Below, piece after piece: positions 19,484-28,789 of a DNA stretch of 28,789 nucleotides (its first letter is position 1; every line of letters begins with the position of its first letter). The position numbers and the translations under genes are program-made. The stretch is taken from contig MPUH01000943.1 of NCBI GenBank assembly GCA_001970955.1, forward strand, positions 1-28,789, in the 5' to 3' direction. The stretch is from Stentor coeruleus (lineage: Eukaryota > Ciliophora > Heterotrichea > Heterotrichida > Stentoridae). The notes beneath the pieces were generated by a model. That model was not told where the DNA came from, did not search any database, and worked only from the letters and a program-made list of their open reading frames with translations.

Positions 19484-21185
19484 CTGACTCTTCAGTTAAT
19501 TTTAGTAATTCATGTTCTTTTTGCAAGAGTTCAAGTTCTTTTTCTTCAAGTTCGAGTTCTTTTTTTTGCATTTCTAAGAGTTTATGGCTTATAAGATTTT
19601 CATTTTCAGAAATAGATCGGCTTTCATCTTCTAGTTTGTTGACGATTTCCATGAATCGCTCCTTATCAGATTCGAATTTCAGTTGGTCTTCCATAAGTTT
19701 TTTTCTTTGTCCTGAGAGTTCTCCAAAAATCCCTTGAAGCATTTTGGTTGATTTATCGAGTTCTTCTTTTTCTTTAATAAGATATTCTTGAGCTTTGACA
19801 ACTTTTTCATCATCTTCAGCAAGTTTGAGTAATTTTTGGTCGATTTCTTGAGATACTGAAGCTAAGCTTTGGAGGTCATTGTTTTCAAGGGCTTCGAATT
19901 TTTTTTCTTTAAGGGCTAAAGCTTTTTCTCGGTTTTTAAGGAGGATTTCTCGGCTTTCATAGTCAGTTTCCATTTCTTGGTAGAGTTTTTGTATCTTTTC
20001 TAGTTCGTCTTTTAGGTTTTCGACGTTGGACATGTATTTGGATTTCTCTTCCATTTCTTGTTCACGGTCTTTTAGGGTTTCAAGAAGATTTTCTAGATAG
20101 GATTCTTTTTCGAGAAGGGTTTTTACTTTATTTTTCAGGTCTTCGCTTTCGGAAATATCAGGGTTTTCTGATGATAAAGAATTTGTGACTCGGGTGACGG
20201 ACTCGATAACTTCGGGCTGTGGAGGGTTTTGACTTAAAAATGACTCTTTTAAAGATTGAACTTCAATGAGTTCTTTGTTAAGTTTATCTAATGTCGCGTC
20301 CATTTCAAGCTTTTTTTCTTTTAACTCATCTTCTTGGGTTTTTAGCTCTAGGAATTGGGCTTCCATTTGTTTTGACACATTTTCGTGGTGGCTGTTTAGT
20401 TCCTTTTTTAGATTCTGTAGGGCTGTAGCTAGAACTTGGAGACCTTGTTTTTTGTTTTCAAGGTTTTTATCACGTTCTTTTAAGTTTTCTTCGATTTTTA
20501 AGAACTGTTGGATTTGAAGCTCTTTTTCTTTTTCGAATTCCTTTTTCTCTTGTTCTAAAGCTTTCAACTTTTCTGACAGTTCTAAGTCGGTGAGTTCGTT
20601 TTTCCCTTCATTTTCTATGATTTTCTGTTCTTCAATCTGTTTTAGAAGTTCTCTCATTTCTGAGTATTTATCTTCAAGTTTTTTCATCTGGTCATTTAAT
20701 CTACTTTTTTCATCTAAAAGCTTAGCAAAGCTTTCTTCTAATTGGATTTTTTCTTGATTGTTTCTTTTCCTATCAGCATCAATGTCTATTCTATACAAAT
20801 CTAATCTGGCCCTTTCTTTTACTTGGGCATTTTCTTTGTCTTGAAGTATTTTTTCTCGTTCTTCCAAGGTTTTTTCATGTTCTTTAAGAAGAGTTTGCTG
20901 ATTGGCCAGGACTTTGTCCTGGCTTAATACTAAAAGATTAGCTTTTTCTAAGTTGATTTTTTCAATAGCTTGCTTTATGCATTTAGCGGCATGGATCAAT
21001 GCGAGCTCTTGATCCCAAGAAAAAGAAAATCCCCGGTCAAGTGTCTGAACATCTTTTTCCATATCTGCAACAAGATTTTGATACCTTTTAACAATAGCAG
21101 TTGTGGTTGAGGAGCTTTCTTCATTTATGGACTGGGTTTTTTCAGCAACAGCTTTTTCACTCTGAAGCGAAATTGTTGGGTCCAT
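19479..21185 (-). CDS. Long coiled-coil protein
   Basis: A 568-residue protein, unknown by name. The N-terminal 95 residues include a short non-coiled region (FSFSWDQELALIHAAKCIKQ). From about 100 to 565 it is nearly continuous heptad-rich, Glu/Lys/Leu helix (EEREKILQDKENAQ, KEFEKEKELQIQQFLKIEEN, EMQKKELELEEKELEL), as in structural, ciliary or basal body coiled coils. There is a Pro-containing break near 318-345 (SQNPPQPEVIESVTR). No motor, membrane or signal segment is seen. A 16-bp GC-rich palindrome lies 12 bases before the ATG. It is convergent with HSP60, and the tandem duplication reaches into its stop codon. Confidence 0.85.
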   Translation of the reverse strand: MDPTISLQSEKAVAEKTQSINEESSSTTTAIVKRYQNLVADMEKDVQTLDRGFSFSWDQELALIHAAKCIKQAIEKINLEKANLLVLSQDKVLANQQTLLKEHEKTLEEREKILQDKENAQVKERARLDLYRIDIDADRKRNNQEKIQLEESFAKLLDEKSRLNDQMKKLEDKYSEMRELLKQIEEQKIIENEGKNELTDLELSEKLKALEQEKKEFEKEKELQIQQFLKIEENLKERDKNLENKKQGLQVLATALQNLKKELNSHHENVSKQMEAQFLELKTQEDELKEKKLEMDATLDKLNKELIEVQSLKESFLSQNPPQPEVIESVTRVTNSLSSENPDISESEDLKNKVKTLLEKESYLENLLETLKDREQEMEEKSKYMSNVENLKDELEKIQKLYQEMETDYESREILLKNREKALALKEKKFEALENNDLQSLASVSQEIDQKLLKLAEDDEKVVKAQEYLIKEKEELDKSTKMLQGIFGELSGQRKKLMEDQLKFESDKERFMEIVNKLEDESRSISENENLISHKLLEMQKKELELEEKELELLQKEHELLKLTEESV

Positions 21186-22587
21186 TTTTATACTAGAGCC
21201 AGGCTAGCCTGGCCAATGATTAAACTCGAAGGCTTATCAAATAAAAAAATGTCCAAATATACATCTTGAGCATAGTCTCAGTACATATTATAGTGACTAG
21301 TTTAAATGAAATCTTGCTCTAATTTCAACCTTCAAACCAAAGTACAAGAGAAATTGATTTGTCTTTAACTTGACCAATCAGCATGATAAACCCAAGCTCA
21401 AATTTCTAACAACTTTCTCAAATCGTAATAGACAGGTAAAGACAAAAATTGTTTAAACTCTCTATGCAATCTATTTCAAAAGCAAATTCCATAAATACTA
21501 GGATCATATTTTCCCTTCAGTAAAGATACAGATAGAATTGCTTATCTAGCCTAAGCATAATCAATCTAAAACTCTTAGAAATTGGAGCTATGATTTTTTT
21601 ATCATTTACCTTAATAAAACTCCCTCAAGGTTCATGGAAAGAATCTTTTGAAATCCTCATAAAAAATTCCTACAATATCTGAGATTTCTGAATACTTTAA
21701 ATACAATTAGCGGATGCTGGAATCTACATTTATGATGAAAACATAATCATTTAAGTGATTGATATGTGAAATACTATAAAAGAAATATAAAATATAGATT
21801 TGATATTGGAATACCATAATTAAGATATTTGTAAACAGCTTATAAAAGTTTTTTAAGCTTTTTTTATCAAAACTTCTTCTAGAATCCTTATACCATAAAT
21901 GATCAGTATCAAAATCTGCATATTAAATCTGTAATCTGCAATTGACAGAATTTATTATAAATGTATAGGTTTATAAATGAAAATATTGTATTTTCCCACT
22001 TAACTCAAAATAAATATTCTTCAAGTTCTTCAATAAACTTAAAAATACTAAGCTGATACCTTCAAAAAACAAGCAAAGCTGAAGCTAATAATTTCATCTT
22101 ACAACAAAATAATACCAATAAATACTGTAAAAAAAGAGTTTATTTATGTTTTTGGATATATAGGTTTAAATAGTTTTTAATTACCAATCTAGGTAGGGTT
22201 CTTGAGATTTAGAATTTTCAAAAATATTTTAGATTAATCATACTACTAAATATAATATATCCAAAATAAAATATTTTCAAGTAATCTATTTCGAAATTAA
22301 GATAATAATTTTTAAATAAACCATATAAACATATGAAAATTATCATTCTCTGATCTATTACTACAAAAAAATTTCACAATATAAAAATAAAGTATTACAT
22401 AAAAATCCTAAATTTTCCATCTGCACAGTATGTCAAAAAATCACTTAACCCATTTTTTCCTATAATCTCCCACCTACTCTAATCCCTAATCCTCATAATT
22501 AGTAAACTTTTAACACCCTAACACCTTTTTTTTTAAACCACAATTTCTATTAAAAAATGACTTATGAATTACTCTCTAACCTAATAA
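21186..22587. other. Long intergenic region between divergent genes
   Basis: No gene is supported in 1.4 kb. Short protein-like runs broken by stops occur on the + strand around 21600-21760 (for example LPQGSWKESFEILIKNSYN and ADAGIYIYDENIII), hinting at a decayed gene, perhaps propeller-like, but this is weak. The last 200 bases before the FYVE-like gene are C-rich and G-poor. No inverted ends or RNA genes were recognised. Confidence 0.5.
21198..21213. promoter_or_regulatory. 16-bp perfect GC-rich palindrome upstream of the coiled-coil gene
   Basis: GCCAGGCTAGCCTGGC reads identically on both strands and is 75% GC in a region that is otherwise very AT-rich. It sits 12 bases before the ATG of the minus-strand coiled-coil gene, where promoters appear to lie in this genome. 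It fits a site for a dimeric DNA-binding protein; which one is unknown. Confidence 0.7.
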
Positions 22588-23241
22588 ATGGGAAGCAAAA
22601 TCCCTCGTGAGCAAGTCCGAACTGAAAAAGTTAAAATGCAATATTTCCAAGCGAAAATCCAAATAAAATCTGGTCTTCTTCAAGACTCTCAATCCCTCCT
22701 CTACTCTAAAGACTGGAAAATCTCCCTCCTAGAAATCTATCTCTGCACTCTTTATTTAGACAAAACCGAAGAACTCAATCTAAACAACGATTTTCTTATA
22801 ATAAGCAACAACCAGCCTCTTCATGAACTGATTTTCTTAGCAAAATCTAAAGAAGGCCTAAAAATATACATGCTGAAATTTGATTCAAATAAAAATTTTA
22901 TAAAAATCACAGCTGGGATATTTTTATCTAAAAGACCTTCATGGATTTTATCCCCAGTATGTCATATTTGTTCACAAGAATTTGATATGATTAAAAGATG
23001 TCATCATTGCAGATATTGTGGGAAAAACATATGTGCGAGTTGTTCTAAGTTTTGTAGATTAGACTTACTTGGGTATATAAATGTTCAAAGATTATGTGTT
23101 AAATGTGTTACTAGGGTTGGGGATAGGATGAAGTTTGTGTGTGAAATAAGAAATGAAGATATGTCAGAGTCGATGTTGGAGAATTTATATGATTTGCCAT
23201 ATAATCAGTCGGTTTTAGCCTCAACTTTAGAGACTATGTAA
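22588..23241 (+). CDS. FYVE-like zinc-finger protein
   Basis: A 217-residue protein. Residues about 20-110 form a PH-like beta-rich region (WKISLLEIYLCTLYLDK, ELIFLAKSKEGLKIYMLKF). Residues about 112-185 form a double zinc finger with eight cysteine or histidine ligands: CHICSQEFDMIKRCHHCRYCG, then CASCSKFCRL and RLCVKC. This is the FYVE fold used for PI3P on endosomes. The PI3P signature is only partly kept: the WxxD motif is WILS, one basic position of R+HHCRxCG is Cys, and RVC is RLC. Lipid choice is thus uncertain; endosomal trafficking is likely but unproven. It is convergent with the calpain gene. Confidence 0.85.
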   Translation: MGSKIPREQVRTEKVKMQYFQAKIQIKSGLLQDSQSLLYSKDWKISLLEIYLCTLYLDKTEELNLNNDFLIISNNQPLHELIFLAKSKEGLKIYMLKFDSNKNFIKITAGIFLSKRPSWILSPVCHICSQEFDMIKRCHHCRYCGKNICASCSKFCRLDLLGYINVQRLCVKCVTRVGDRMKFVCEIRNEDMSESMLENLYDLPYNQSVLASTLETM

Positions 23242-23401
23242 GATTTTTTAATAAATTGATATATAAGAAATATTTAGATTGTATTAGAAGGATTAAACAT
23301 ACACATCATCCTTATTAAAACTAAAAAAACTTAACAACATAAAAATTATAAATTCACATATAAAAAAAATCCATCAATTCCAACTCTTCATTTACTCAAA
23401 G

Positions 23402-25783
23402 TTAATTATCTTCTAAAACTCTAGCCACTCTAAGATTTGGTTTAAGCTTACAAGCTGTGGCTGTCCTCGAAATCTGACAATGGCAAAGAACTTTCCATTG
23501 TTTCGGGTCAATCGTAAAGTCCATCAAATTTTTTCTTGAACTAAATATAAGCCCTTCACTATTCGAGCAATCCAACGTAATCCTAACTTTATGTGAATTA
23601 TCATTAAACACTCCACAAGTAAATGTACTAGATGCTTTTTCCATAAGACAATACAATTGTACCCCATTAGTAATTCCTTTTTTCTCCCCAGATTTCAACA
23701 TAAGCATTTCATATATTTTATCATTCAAATCCAGTCCTTCTGATTTCTTCATTTGTACATTAAGTTTTTGATGTGAATGAAAAGTTAATACATAATAACG
23801 AGATTGTATTGAATACAATTCTTGATCATAACCCCATATTTCTAACCATTGTCTTAATTGTTCTTGGCTTATAGACTGAACTTTTTCTCTTATAAATTCA
23901 ACAAGTCCATCAGATGTTAGCCCTTCTTCATGGCTTGGAAGTCTATCAACAATTTCTTTGAATTCTTCTTCAGTGTATTGTAGGCCTACTTTTTTCATAA
24001 GTGCAGTAAATTCTATATAACTCAAATTTTCTCCTAGCATTTTATTTGCTTTTCTGAATATGTCTCGTATTGTAGACTCAAATAATGGATGAAGTTCATT
24101 GTTTTCATATAAAACTATTGGTGCTGGTTCAGCATCAGTTGGTCTTGATAAAGCACATCCTGATGTTCTTGGCCATATAAGATAAGGTTTATTAGCTTCA
24201 ATTTTGATATCAAGTTCAACTTGTCTATCAATAACAACTTCGTCAGCTTTATATAATTTAAAACCTCCTCCAGTTACATCAAGAACAACTATTCCAAGGT
24301 CAATATAAGATCTTTTTATATCAACTCCATAATTTCTTTCGTCTTCTTGATGTATTCCTATAGTAATTTCCGTATCTTTTTTCGAAGTTACGATAAAATA
24401 GTTTTTAGAACTAACCCATTCCTGCTCACCAATTAATTTCCTTTCAAAAATCCCTTTAATTCTTAATTCTTGATACTGGTCAATTTTACATATATTTACC
24501 CCATCAAACTGTTTTATAAAATCTTCATAACAAATCCAAAAAGTTCCATCATTATCATCAAGCACTGGTTTTATTTCAGCTTTCATTTCAGGGGTCCATA
24601 AAGGACTTTTATCACTCCAATCTCCTTCCCATTCAAAATTCCCCCATGGGTTTCTAATATTAATCAACCTTTGACCTAAAACTTCTTTAACCAATATAAC
24701 TGTATAAGCATGTCCTGGAACTAGTCCACCATTTTTCTGTGGGGCTCCCACTTCAGAAAAACGATCCTCTCCTGATGTACTGGCTGATATCAAAGCTCCA
24801 TCTTCATCATGTTTTTTAATCAAAGGCCAAATTTCATCATTTTTAAGCATTTCTTGACCATCAACAGCACTAAATTCAATATTTAAAGTTGGACAACCTG
24901 TTAAGTCCATCATCCCTTCAGCTGCCCAACCACCTCTAATTAAAGCATATGAACCATGAAGTTTTGCATAAGCTTTTTCTAATAATAAAACCCAAAGTTC
25001 ATTACCATGAGAACGAGAGAATATTGGGATATCTTTTGGAAAACATGGGAAATAATCATCGACTGTAACTCTAACCCATTCACCACTTTTACAGAATTTG
25101 ACTTGATAGAAACCTTCTGGGCTTCTTTCTTTTGTATAGAAAAGTCGTTCAACTAATTCAGGACGCTCAGCTAAAGATGCTAAGGCACACATAAACCAAC
25201 AATCTCCAAGCTTACCTTGCTTAATATCGTTAGGTTCGATATTGTCAAATATTTTAAAATCACCTTGGAAGAATTCTTCAGGACGTCGCCATTGGATTAC
25301 TGCATCTATTCTATTGTCTGTGCCAAGGTTGATTGAACTGTCTAGAGGGGGGAAGAATGGGTCTACAAAATTACCAAGCTTAGAACTGATCATTGATGGG
25401 TCAAAGCAGTTTATGTCTTTAACACGAAATTCACTTTTCGCTCTTTCTATTTTACGAAGCAACCTTTGATTATCCTTTTCTATAAAGCCTTGGGCTGTTT
25501 GAGCGTTTGGGGGTTTCGTAGCATATCTGAATTTAGTCGATAATTTCCAGTTGGCTTCTAATAAAAGAGTAGCTACAACAACTTTAGACTTTGGTTCGAT
25601 TTCAATTATATTAATCAAATTAGAAGACTCTTTCATTTTAATACCTACTGACCCTGAGAGATCTACAGTAAAATAAAGTATCTTAAGCATATCATTAAGT
25701 ATGCTCATATATATTTCCTTAGAGTTCACAGTCTCTGTATAAAGTATAATACCTTCATGTATTTTCTGTTCCTTGATTGACAT
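23402..25783 (-). CDS. Calpain family cysteine protease with matching end domains
   Basis: A 793-residue calpain-type protease. The catalytic core spans about 138-390: Cys195 in KLGDCWFMCALASLAERPE, His358 in GLVPGHAYTV and Asn377 in INIRNPWGNFEWEG, all present, so it should be active. A beta-rich C2-like/CBSW region follows (about 400-545), then an EF-hand-like helical stretch (about 560-640) with weak loops. The first 90 residues and about residues 695-770 resemble each other: GIILYTETVNSK...ILYFTVDLSGSVGIKM against GVQLYCLMEKAS...VRITLDCSNSEGLIF. So one accessory domain stands at both ends. Ciliates have many calpains; calcium control is likely but not shown by the loops. It shares a 97-bp promoter region with the desaturase. 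Confidence 0.92.
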   Translation of the reverse strand: MSIKEQKIHEGIILYTETVNSKEIYMSILNDMLKILYFTVDLSGSVGIKMKESSNLINIIEIEPKSKVVVATLLLEANWKLSTKFRYATKPPNAQTAQGFIEKDNQRLLRKIERAKSEFRVKDINCFDPSMISSKLGNFVDPFFPPLDSSINLGTDNRIDAVIQWRRPEEFFQGDFKIFDNIEPNDIKQGKLGDCWFMCALASLAERPELVERLFYTKERSPEGFYQVKFCKSGEWVRVTVDDYFPCFPKDIPIFSRSHGNELWVLLLEKAYAKLHGSYALIRGGWAAEGMMDLTGCPTLNIEFSAVDGQEMLKNDEIWPLIKKHDEDGALISASTSGEDRFSEVGAPQKNGGLVPGHAYTVILVKEVLGQRLINIRNPWGNFEWEGDWSDKSPLWTPEMKAEIKPVLDDNDGTFWICYEDFIKQFDGVNICKIDQYQELRIKGIFERKLIGEQEWVSSKNYFIVTSKKDTEITIGIHQEDERNYGVDIKRSYIDLGIVVLDVTGGGFKLYKADEVVIDRQVELDIKIEANKPYLIWPRTSGCALSRPTDAEPAPIVLYENNELHPLFESTIRDIFRKANKMLGENLSYIEFTALMKKVGLQYTEEEFKEIVDRLPSHEEGLTSDGLVEFIREKVQSISQEQLRQWLEIWGYDQELYSIQSRYYVLTFHSHQKLNVQMKKSEGLDLNDKIYEMLMLKSGEKKGITNGVQLYCLMEKASSTFTCGVFNDNSHKVRITLDCSNSEGLIFSSRKNLMDFTIDPKQWKVLCHCQISRTATACKLKPNLRVARVLEDN

Positions 25784-25880
25784 ATATAATAAACAGCCAT
25801 AAACTACCTAAAATTAAGTCATATAGCAATAAAACCTATAAAAGTTTTTATAAATATATATAAACTAATCATAATAAAAT
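25784..25880. promoter_or_regulatory. Compact divergent promoter region, calpain and desaturase
   Basis: Only 97 bases separate the opposite start codons. It is almost pure A and T near each ATG (TTTATTATAT before the calpain start, ATAATAAAAT before the desaturase start). The two genes may be expressed together, but their products have no known shared task. Confidence 0.55.
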
Positions 25881-27290
25881 ATGGATACAGTAAGAGCAAC
25901 TCTTGATAATTCAAGCGAGTGTTGGATTGACTATATCCGTCGTTGTATAGGAATTAACGATATTTCTGTGCATAAAAAGCATGGTTATTCTCTATACACC
26001 TGGGATGAAATAGTAAAACACGATAAATGGAATGATTGTTGGATTGTGGTCCACGGAAAAGTTTATGACGTCACTGACTGGGTACCTAATCACCCAGGAG
26101 GTAAGCTTATATTAGATGGTGCAGGTGGTGATTGCACCGCAGTATGGGAAAGTTATCATCCATTAAGTCTATGTGAAAAAGGTGTCCCAGTAAAATTCCT
26201 CATTGGTGAAGTTCGAGATTATAAAGACTTTTACTCATGGGATGGTGAGTTTTTTAAAACAGTTAAAACTAGAGTAGAAGCAGCAATTCCGAGGCACAAG
26301 TGCCGAGATGATCCACAAATGATTAGCAAAGGTTTTATTATTATGATTTCTTATTTCTTATGCTTGAGTATGTATATCTACTTTTGCACATGGTGGTCAG
26401 CGATTATTTATGGCTTATGTTGTGGACAGGTTGGTGTTAATATAATGCATGATGGTAACCATATGGCTTATACAAGTTCAAAAAATTTAAGCTGGGCTAG
26501 TGGGCATGTTTTAGAAATGGTTGGATCATCTAGTGTTGTATATAGAAGATCTCATGTTTTTGGTCATCATTCATGTGTAAATCATTATGAGCTTGATAGG
26601 AGTTTTGATACAACTTATCCATTAATGAGACTTCATGTAAATCAACCTAGACATTGGTATCATAGATATCAGCAAATATACACATGGTTTTTATATATGA
26701 ATTTGAATTTTGGGGACTTATTTGGCACATTTGATGAGTTCTTTTGGATGTCTAATTACCCAAATCGTCGTGGTTCAACTTCATTTTCAGCTTTTGTCAT
26801 GCAAATCCTCGTTAAATTGTGCTGGTTTTTCTATGCGATACTTATCCCAAGTTATATTCATGGATATGTTAGTATTTTCCCTGTATGGTTTTTATATATG
26901 CTAACTTTTAGCATTGGATATTCGTTGTTTTTTGCTGTTAATCATTGGACTTTAGATGCTGGATTTGTTGATAATTCAAGCATTGGTAATACAAATTGGG
27001 GAATTTTACAAGTAGAAAACTCGCTGAATTTCGCCCTTGAATCAAAGTTTTGGACGTGGGTTTCTGGAGGACTTAATCATCAGATTGAGCATCATTTATT
27101 CCCAGGAATGGTTCATACAAGATTACCAGAGATTAGGGGGATTGTTCAAGATACATGTAAGGAGTTTGGAATTAGATATTATCAGTATGACTCATTCTGG
27201 AGCGCACTAGTTGCTCATTATAAGCTTCTTAAAGCTTTAGGGGAATATGATAATCCTCCAGTATCACTCTTGACTAGTCCTAGCAATTAG
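25881..27290 (+). CDS. Cytochrome b5-fused front-end fatty acid desaturase
   Basis: A 469-residue endoplasmic reticulum membrane enzyme. Residues about 38-112 are a cytochrome b5 domain with the heme-binding HPGG (71-74) and its second histidine in SYHP (93). The desaturase domain has all three iron-binding histidine boxes: HDGNH (190-194), HVFGHH (225-230) and QIEHH (401-405). The Gln in the third box is the mark of front-end desaturases, which put a double bond between the carboxyl end and an existing one (delta-5, -6 or -8) to make polyunsaturated fatty acids. Membrane segments flank the boxes (about 150-180 and 305-355). The exact position of the bond cannot be read from sequence. A C-rich tract follows downstream. 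Confidence 0.96.
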   Translation: MDTVRATLDNSSECWIDYIRRCIGINDISVHKKHGYSLYTWDEIVKHDKWNDCWIVVHGKVYDVTDWVPNHPGGKLILDGAGGDCTAVWESYHPLSLCEKGVPVKFLIGEVRDYKDFYSWDGEFFKTVKTRVEAAIPRHKCRDDPQMISKGFIIMISYFLCLSMYIYFCTWWSAIIYGLCCGQVGVNIMHDGNHMAYTSSKNLSWASGHVLEMVGSSSVVYRRSHVFGHHSCVNHYELDRSFDTTYPLMRLHVNQPRHWYHRYQQIYTWFLYMNLNFGDLFGTFDEFFWMSNYPNRRGSTSFSAFVMQILVKLCWFFYAILIPSYIHGYVSIFPVWFLYMLTFSIGYSLFFAVNHWTLDAGFVDNSSIGNTNWGILQVENSLNFALESKFWTWVSGGLNHQIEHHLFPGMVHTRLPEIRGIVQDTCKEFGIRYYQYDSFWSALVAHYKLLKALGEYDNPPVSLLTSPSN

Positions 27291-27805
27291 TTTAAGATTT
27301 TAGAATTATTTACTTATTGAAATGATGCTTTTGTATAAGTTTTATAGGAATTTTATAATATATCTTCTCTATTTGCAAAATGTAGTGAGGTTATTATATT
27401 TGTCTGGCAAGGAAAAGCAATCATTTATATAATATGTTAGCCTTCTGAGTATTGTAAAATAATACTATGAATCATTTATATCATAGATTCCAAATAAAAC
27501 AGCTTCACTATAATTCCATCTCCACAAAACCATAAAAAAACTCCCACAAAACCACTTCATAAATTATAACTAAAACAAAGTGATACTAATCCACAAAAAT
27601 CTTCCTTAATGAAATCACAAGCCTCAAATCCTCAAAAAGCATTTCCACATCATTAACCATTATCTTTCATCAATATTCGCATTATCCCCAATAAAATCCT
27701 ACCTTCTTCTCCAAACTACCCCATCAAATTTTATCAAACTAAAAACTAAAATGATGAAATGAAAGCAATTGCTTCATATTCCATACCTATTATAATTATA
27801 TAAAA
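27291..27805. other. Intergenic region with strong skew switch
   Basis: No gene is supported. The left part is G-rich on the + strand (27301-27420: 20 G, 9 C) and the right part is extremely C-rich (27541-27720: 53 C, 6 G). The switch is near 27480, between the desaturase and the next gene on the same strand. Confidence 0.65.
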
Positions 27806-28789
27806 ATGGACCCTCCTATGGATGCAATCTACGTGACACCAGGTTTTGGTCAAATAAAAAATATCCAAGAAGCTATTAACATAGCAACACCGGGTACAAG
27901 GATTATAGTATCTCCAGGTTTATATTCACGTCAAATCAAAATTACTAAACCAGGGCTGATTATCGAAGCTAAAGAAATAAATGGCGAGGTCCAGTTATCA
28001 ATAAATGCTGGGCCATTAGTTCTTATAGATTTAAAAGAAGAAGAAACTTGCACATTAAGAGGATTTAAATTTATTCATTCAGGAGAAAGACATGATAATG
28101 AAGATGAGAATTGGGTTAATAACATGCAAATCACTCAAGACATAAATTGTGCTTTACTTGTTACAGGTGGAGTTGTCACAGCAGAAGATTGTCAAGTAAC
28201 TCTTGGGTCAATCAAAAGCCCAATGCTTGCTTTTGCTGTACAAGACTCACAACTTAATCTTAGCCACTGTGAAATCAAAGGAAATGAAGAAATAGGAAGT
28301 GTTGGGATTTTCTGTAGAAACTCAGGACTTAATATTCATAGTTGTAAAGTTTTCAAACATAAAGAAGGAGGAATTATTATCGATAATAAACCCTCACATT
28401 CAACCATGATCTCAGAAAGCGCTATAGTCAACAATACAAAATTCGGCATTTTATGTAAGAATCAAGATGCAGCTACAGTGGTCCAACACAATAAAATTAT
28501 GCAAAATGAAGGCCCAGGGTTATTGATAATTGAAGGAAACATCTCTAAAATCAAAGAAAATGAAATCAAATATAATGAAGTTGGCATTGAAGTCTTAGAT
28601 TCAAGTCCACATATTATAAAAAACAAAATCAGATGCAACTTTGGTAATGGGATAAATGCAAAAACTACAACTATGATCAGCACAGTAAAAATAAACGGAA
28701 ATCAGATTTATGAAAATGAAAATGGAATATGTCTTAAAGGGGATAATCTAAGGGCGATAATTGAAGAAAATCCTTTTATAGGGAATAAT
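27806..28789 (+). CDS. Right-handed beta-helix repeat protein, incomplete
   Basis: The frame opens at ATG 27806 behind TTATATAAAA and stays open for 328 codons to the window edge, so the C-terminus is missing. The start (DAIYVTPGFGQIKNIQEAIN, then ATPGTRIIVSPGLYSRQI) is typical of parallel beta-helix proteins of the pectin-lyase fold. Many PbH1-type turns follow: IFCRNSGLNIHSCKVFKHKE, FGILCKNQD, GPGLLIIEGNISKIKENEI, and repeated N.I..N motifs. No signal peptide is seen, so it is probably intracellular, like FBXO11-type beta-helix proteins rather than secreted pectinases. The catalytic or binding role is unknown. Confidence 0.85.
   Translation, partial: MDPPMDAIYVTPGFGQIKNIQEAINIATPGTRIIVSPGLYSRQIKITKPGLIIEAKEINGEVQLSINAGPLVLIDLKEEETCTLRGFKFIHSGERHDNEDENWVNNMQITQDINCALLVTGGVVTAEDCQVTLGSIKSPMLAFAVQDSQLNLSHCEIKGNEEIGSVGIFCRNSGLNIHSCKVFKHKEGGIIIDNKPSHSTMISESAIVNNTKFGILCKNQDAATVVQHNKIMQNEGPGLLIIEGNISKIKENEIKYNEVGIEVLDSSPHIIKNKIRCNFGNGINAKTTTMISTVKINGNQIYENENGICLKGDNLRAIIEENPFIGNN

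Overview
This window looks like nuclear DNA from a ciliate, most plausibly a heterotrich with the standard genetic code (Stentor-like). That is inference. The DNA is strongly AT-rich. All 15 complete genes are single uninterrupted frames with no intron I can see. Tryptophan is TGG at every tryptophan codon I checked, and no frame is broken by TGA, which argues against a UGA=Trp code. TAA or TAG ends every gene and none ends in TGA. Start codons sit directly behind short TA-rich boxes (such as TATAATAA-ATG), and some neighbours are only 14 to 26 bases apart, so untranslated leaders are probably very short. The families present (copine, anoctamin, front-end desaturase, calpain, mitochondrial HSP60, FYVE-like finger, AGC kinase) are eukaryotic.

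Layout. 1-1072: decayed coding DNA, probably partly a kelch-type relic. 1073-2605 (-): two-FHA protein. 3769-4950 (-): AGC-type kinase, divergent from an anoctamin (5183-7459, +). The anoctamin is followed closely by a protein with a prenylation-type C-terminus and a small coiled-coil protein. 8733-10217: no intact gene, but an 824-bp DNA transposon relic with about 85-bp inverted ends and traces of an IS1595/Merlin-type transposase. 10218-13684: a pseudokinase-like protein and a copine 14 bases apart. 14327-15278: two small basic unknown proteins on a shared 85-bp promoter region; the right one continues in frame past its TAG. 16039-16812: a kelch-like protein with a cysteine-rich prenylation-type tail. 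17663-19354: mitochondrial HSP60 with a perfect four-unit heat-shock element overlapping its start codon. 19479-21185 (-): a long coiled-coil protein with a GC-rich palindrome just before its start. 22588-23241: a FYVE-like zinc-finger protein. 23402-25783 (-): calpain, divergent from a cytochrome b5-fused front-end desaturase (25881-27290). 27806-end: a beta-helix protein running off the window.

Several products act at membranes or with calcium (anoctamin, copine, calpain, FYVE-like, desaturase, two possible lipid-anchored proteins). I see no proof of a single pathway, and neighbours in ciliate genomes are usually unrelated.

The most notable signals are the heat-shock element on the HSP60 ATG, the transposon relic, a gene-oriented C/G skew that flips between tandem genes, the 16-bp palindrome, the in-frame extension past a TAG, and the matching domains at both ends of the calpain. 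I did not find a clearly new multi-gene system.
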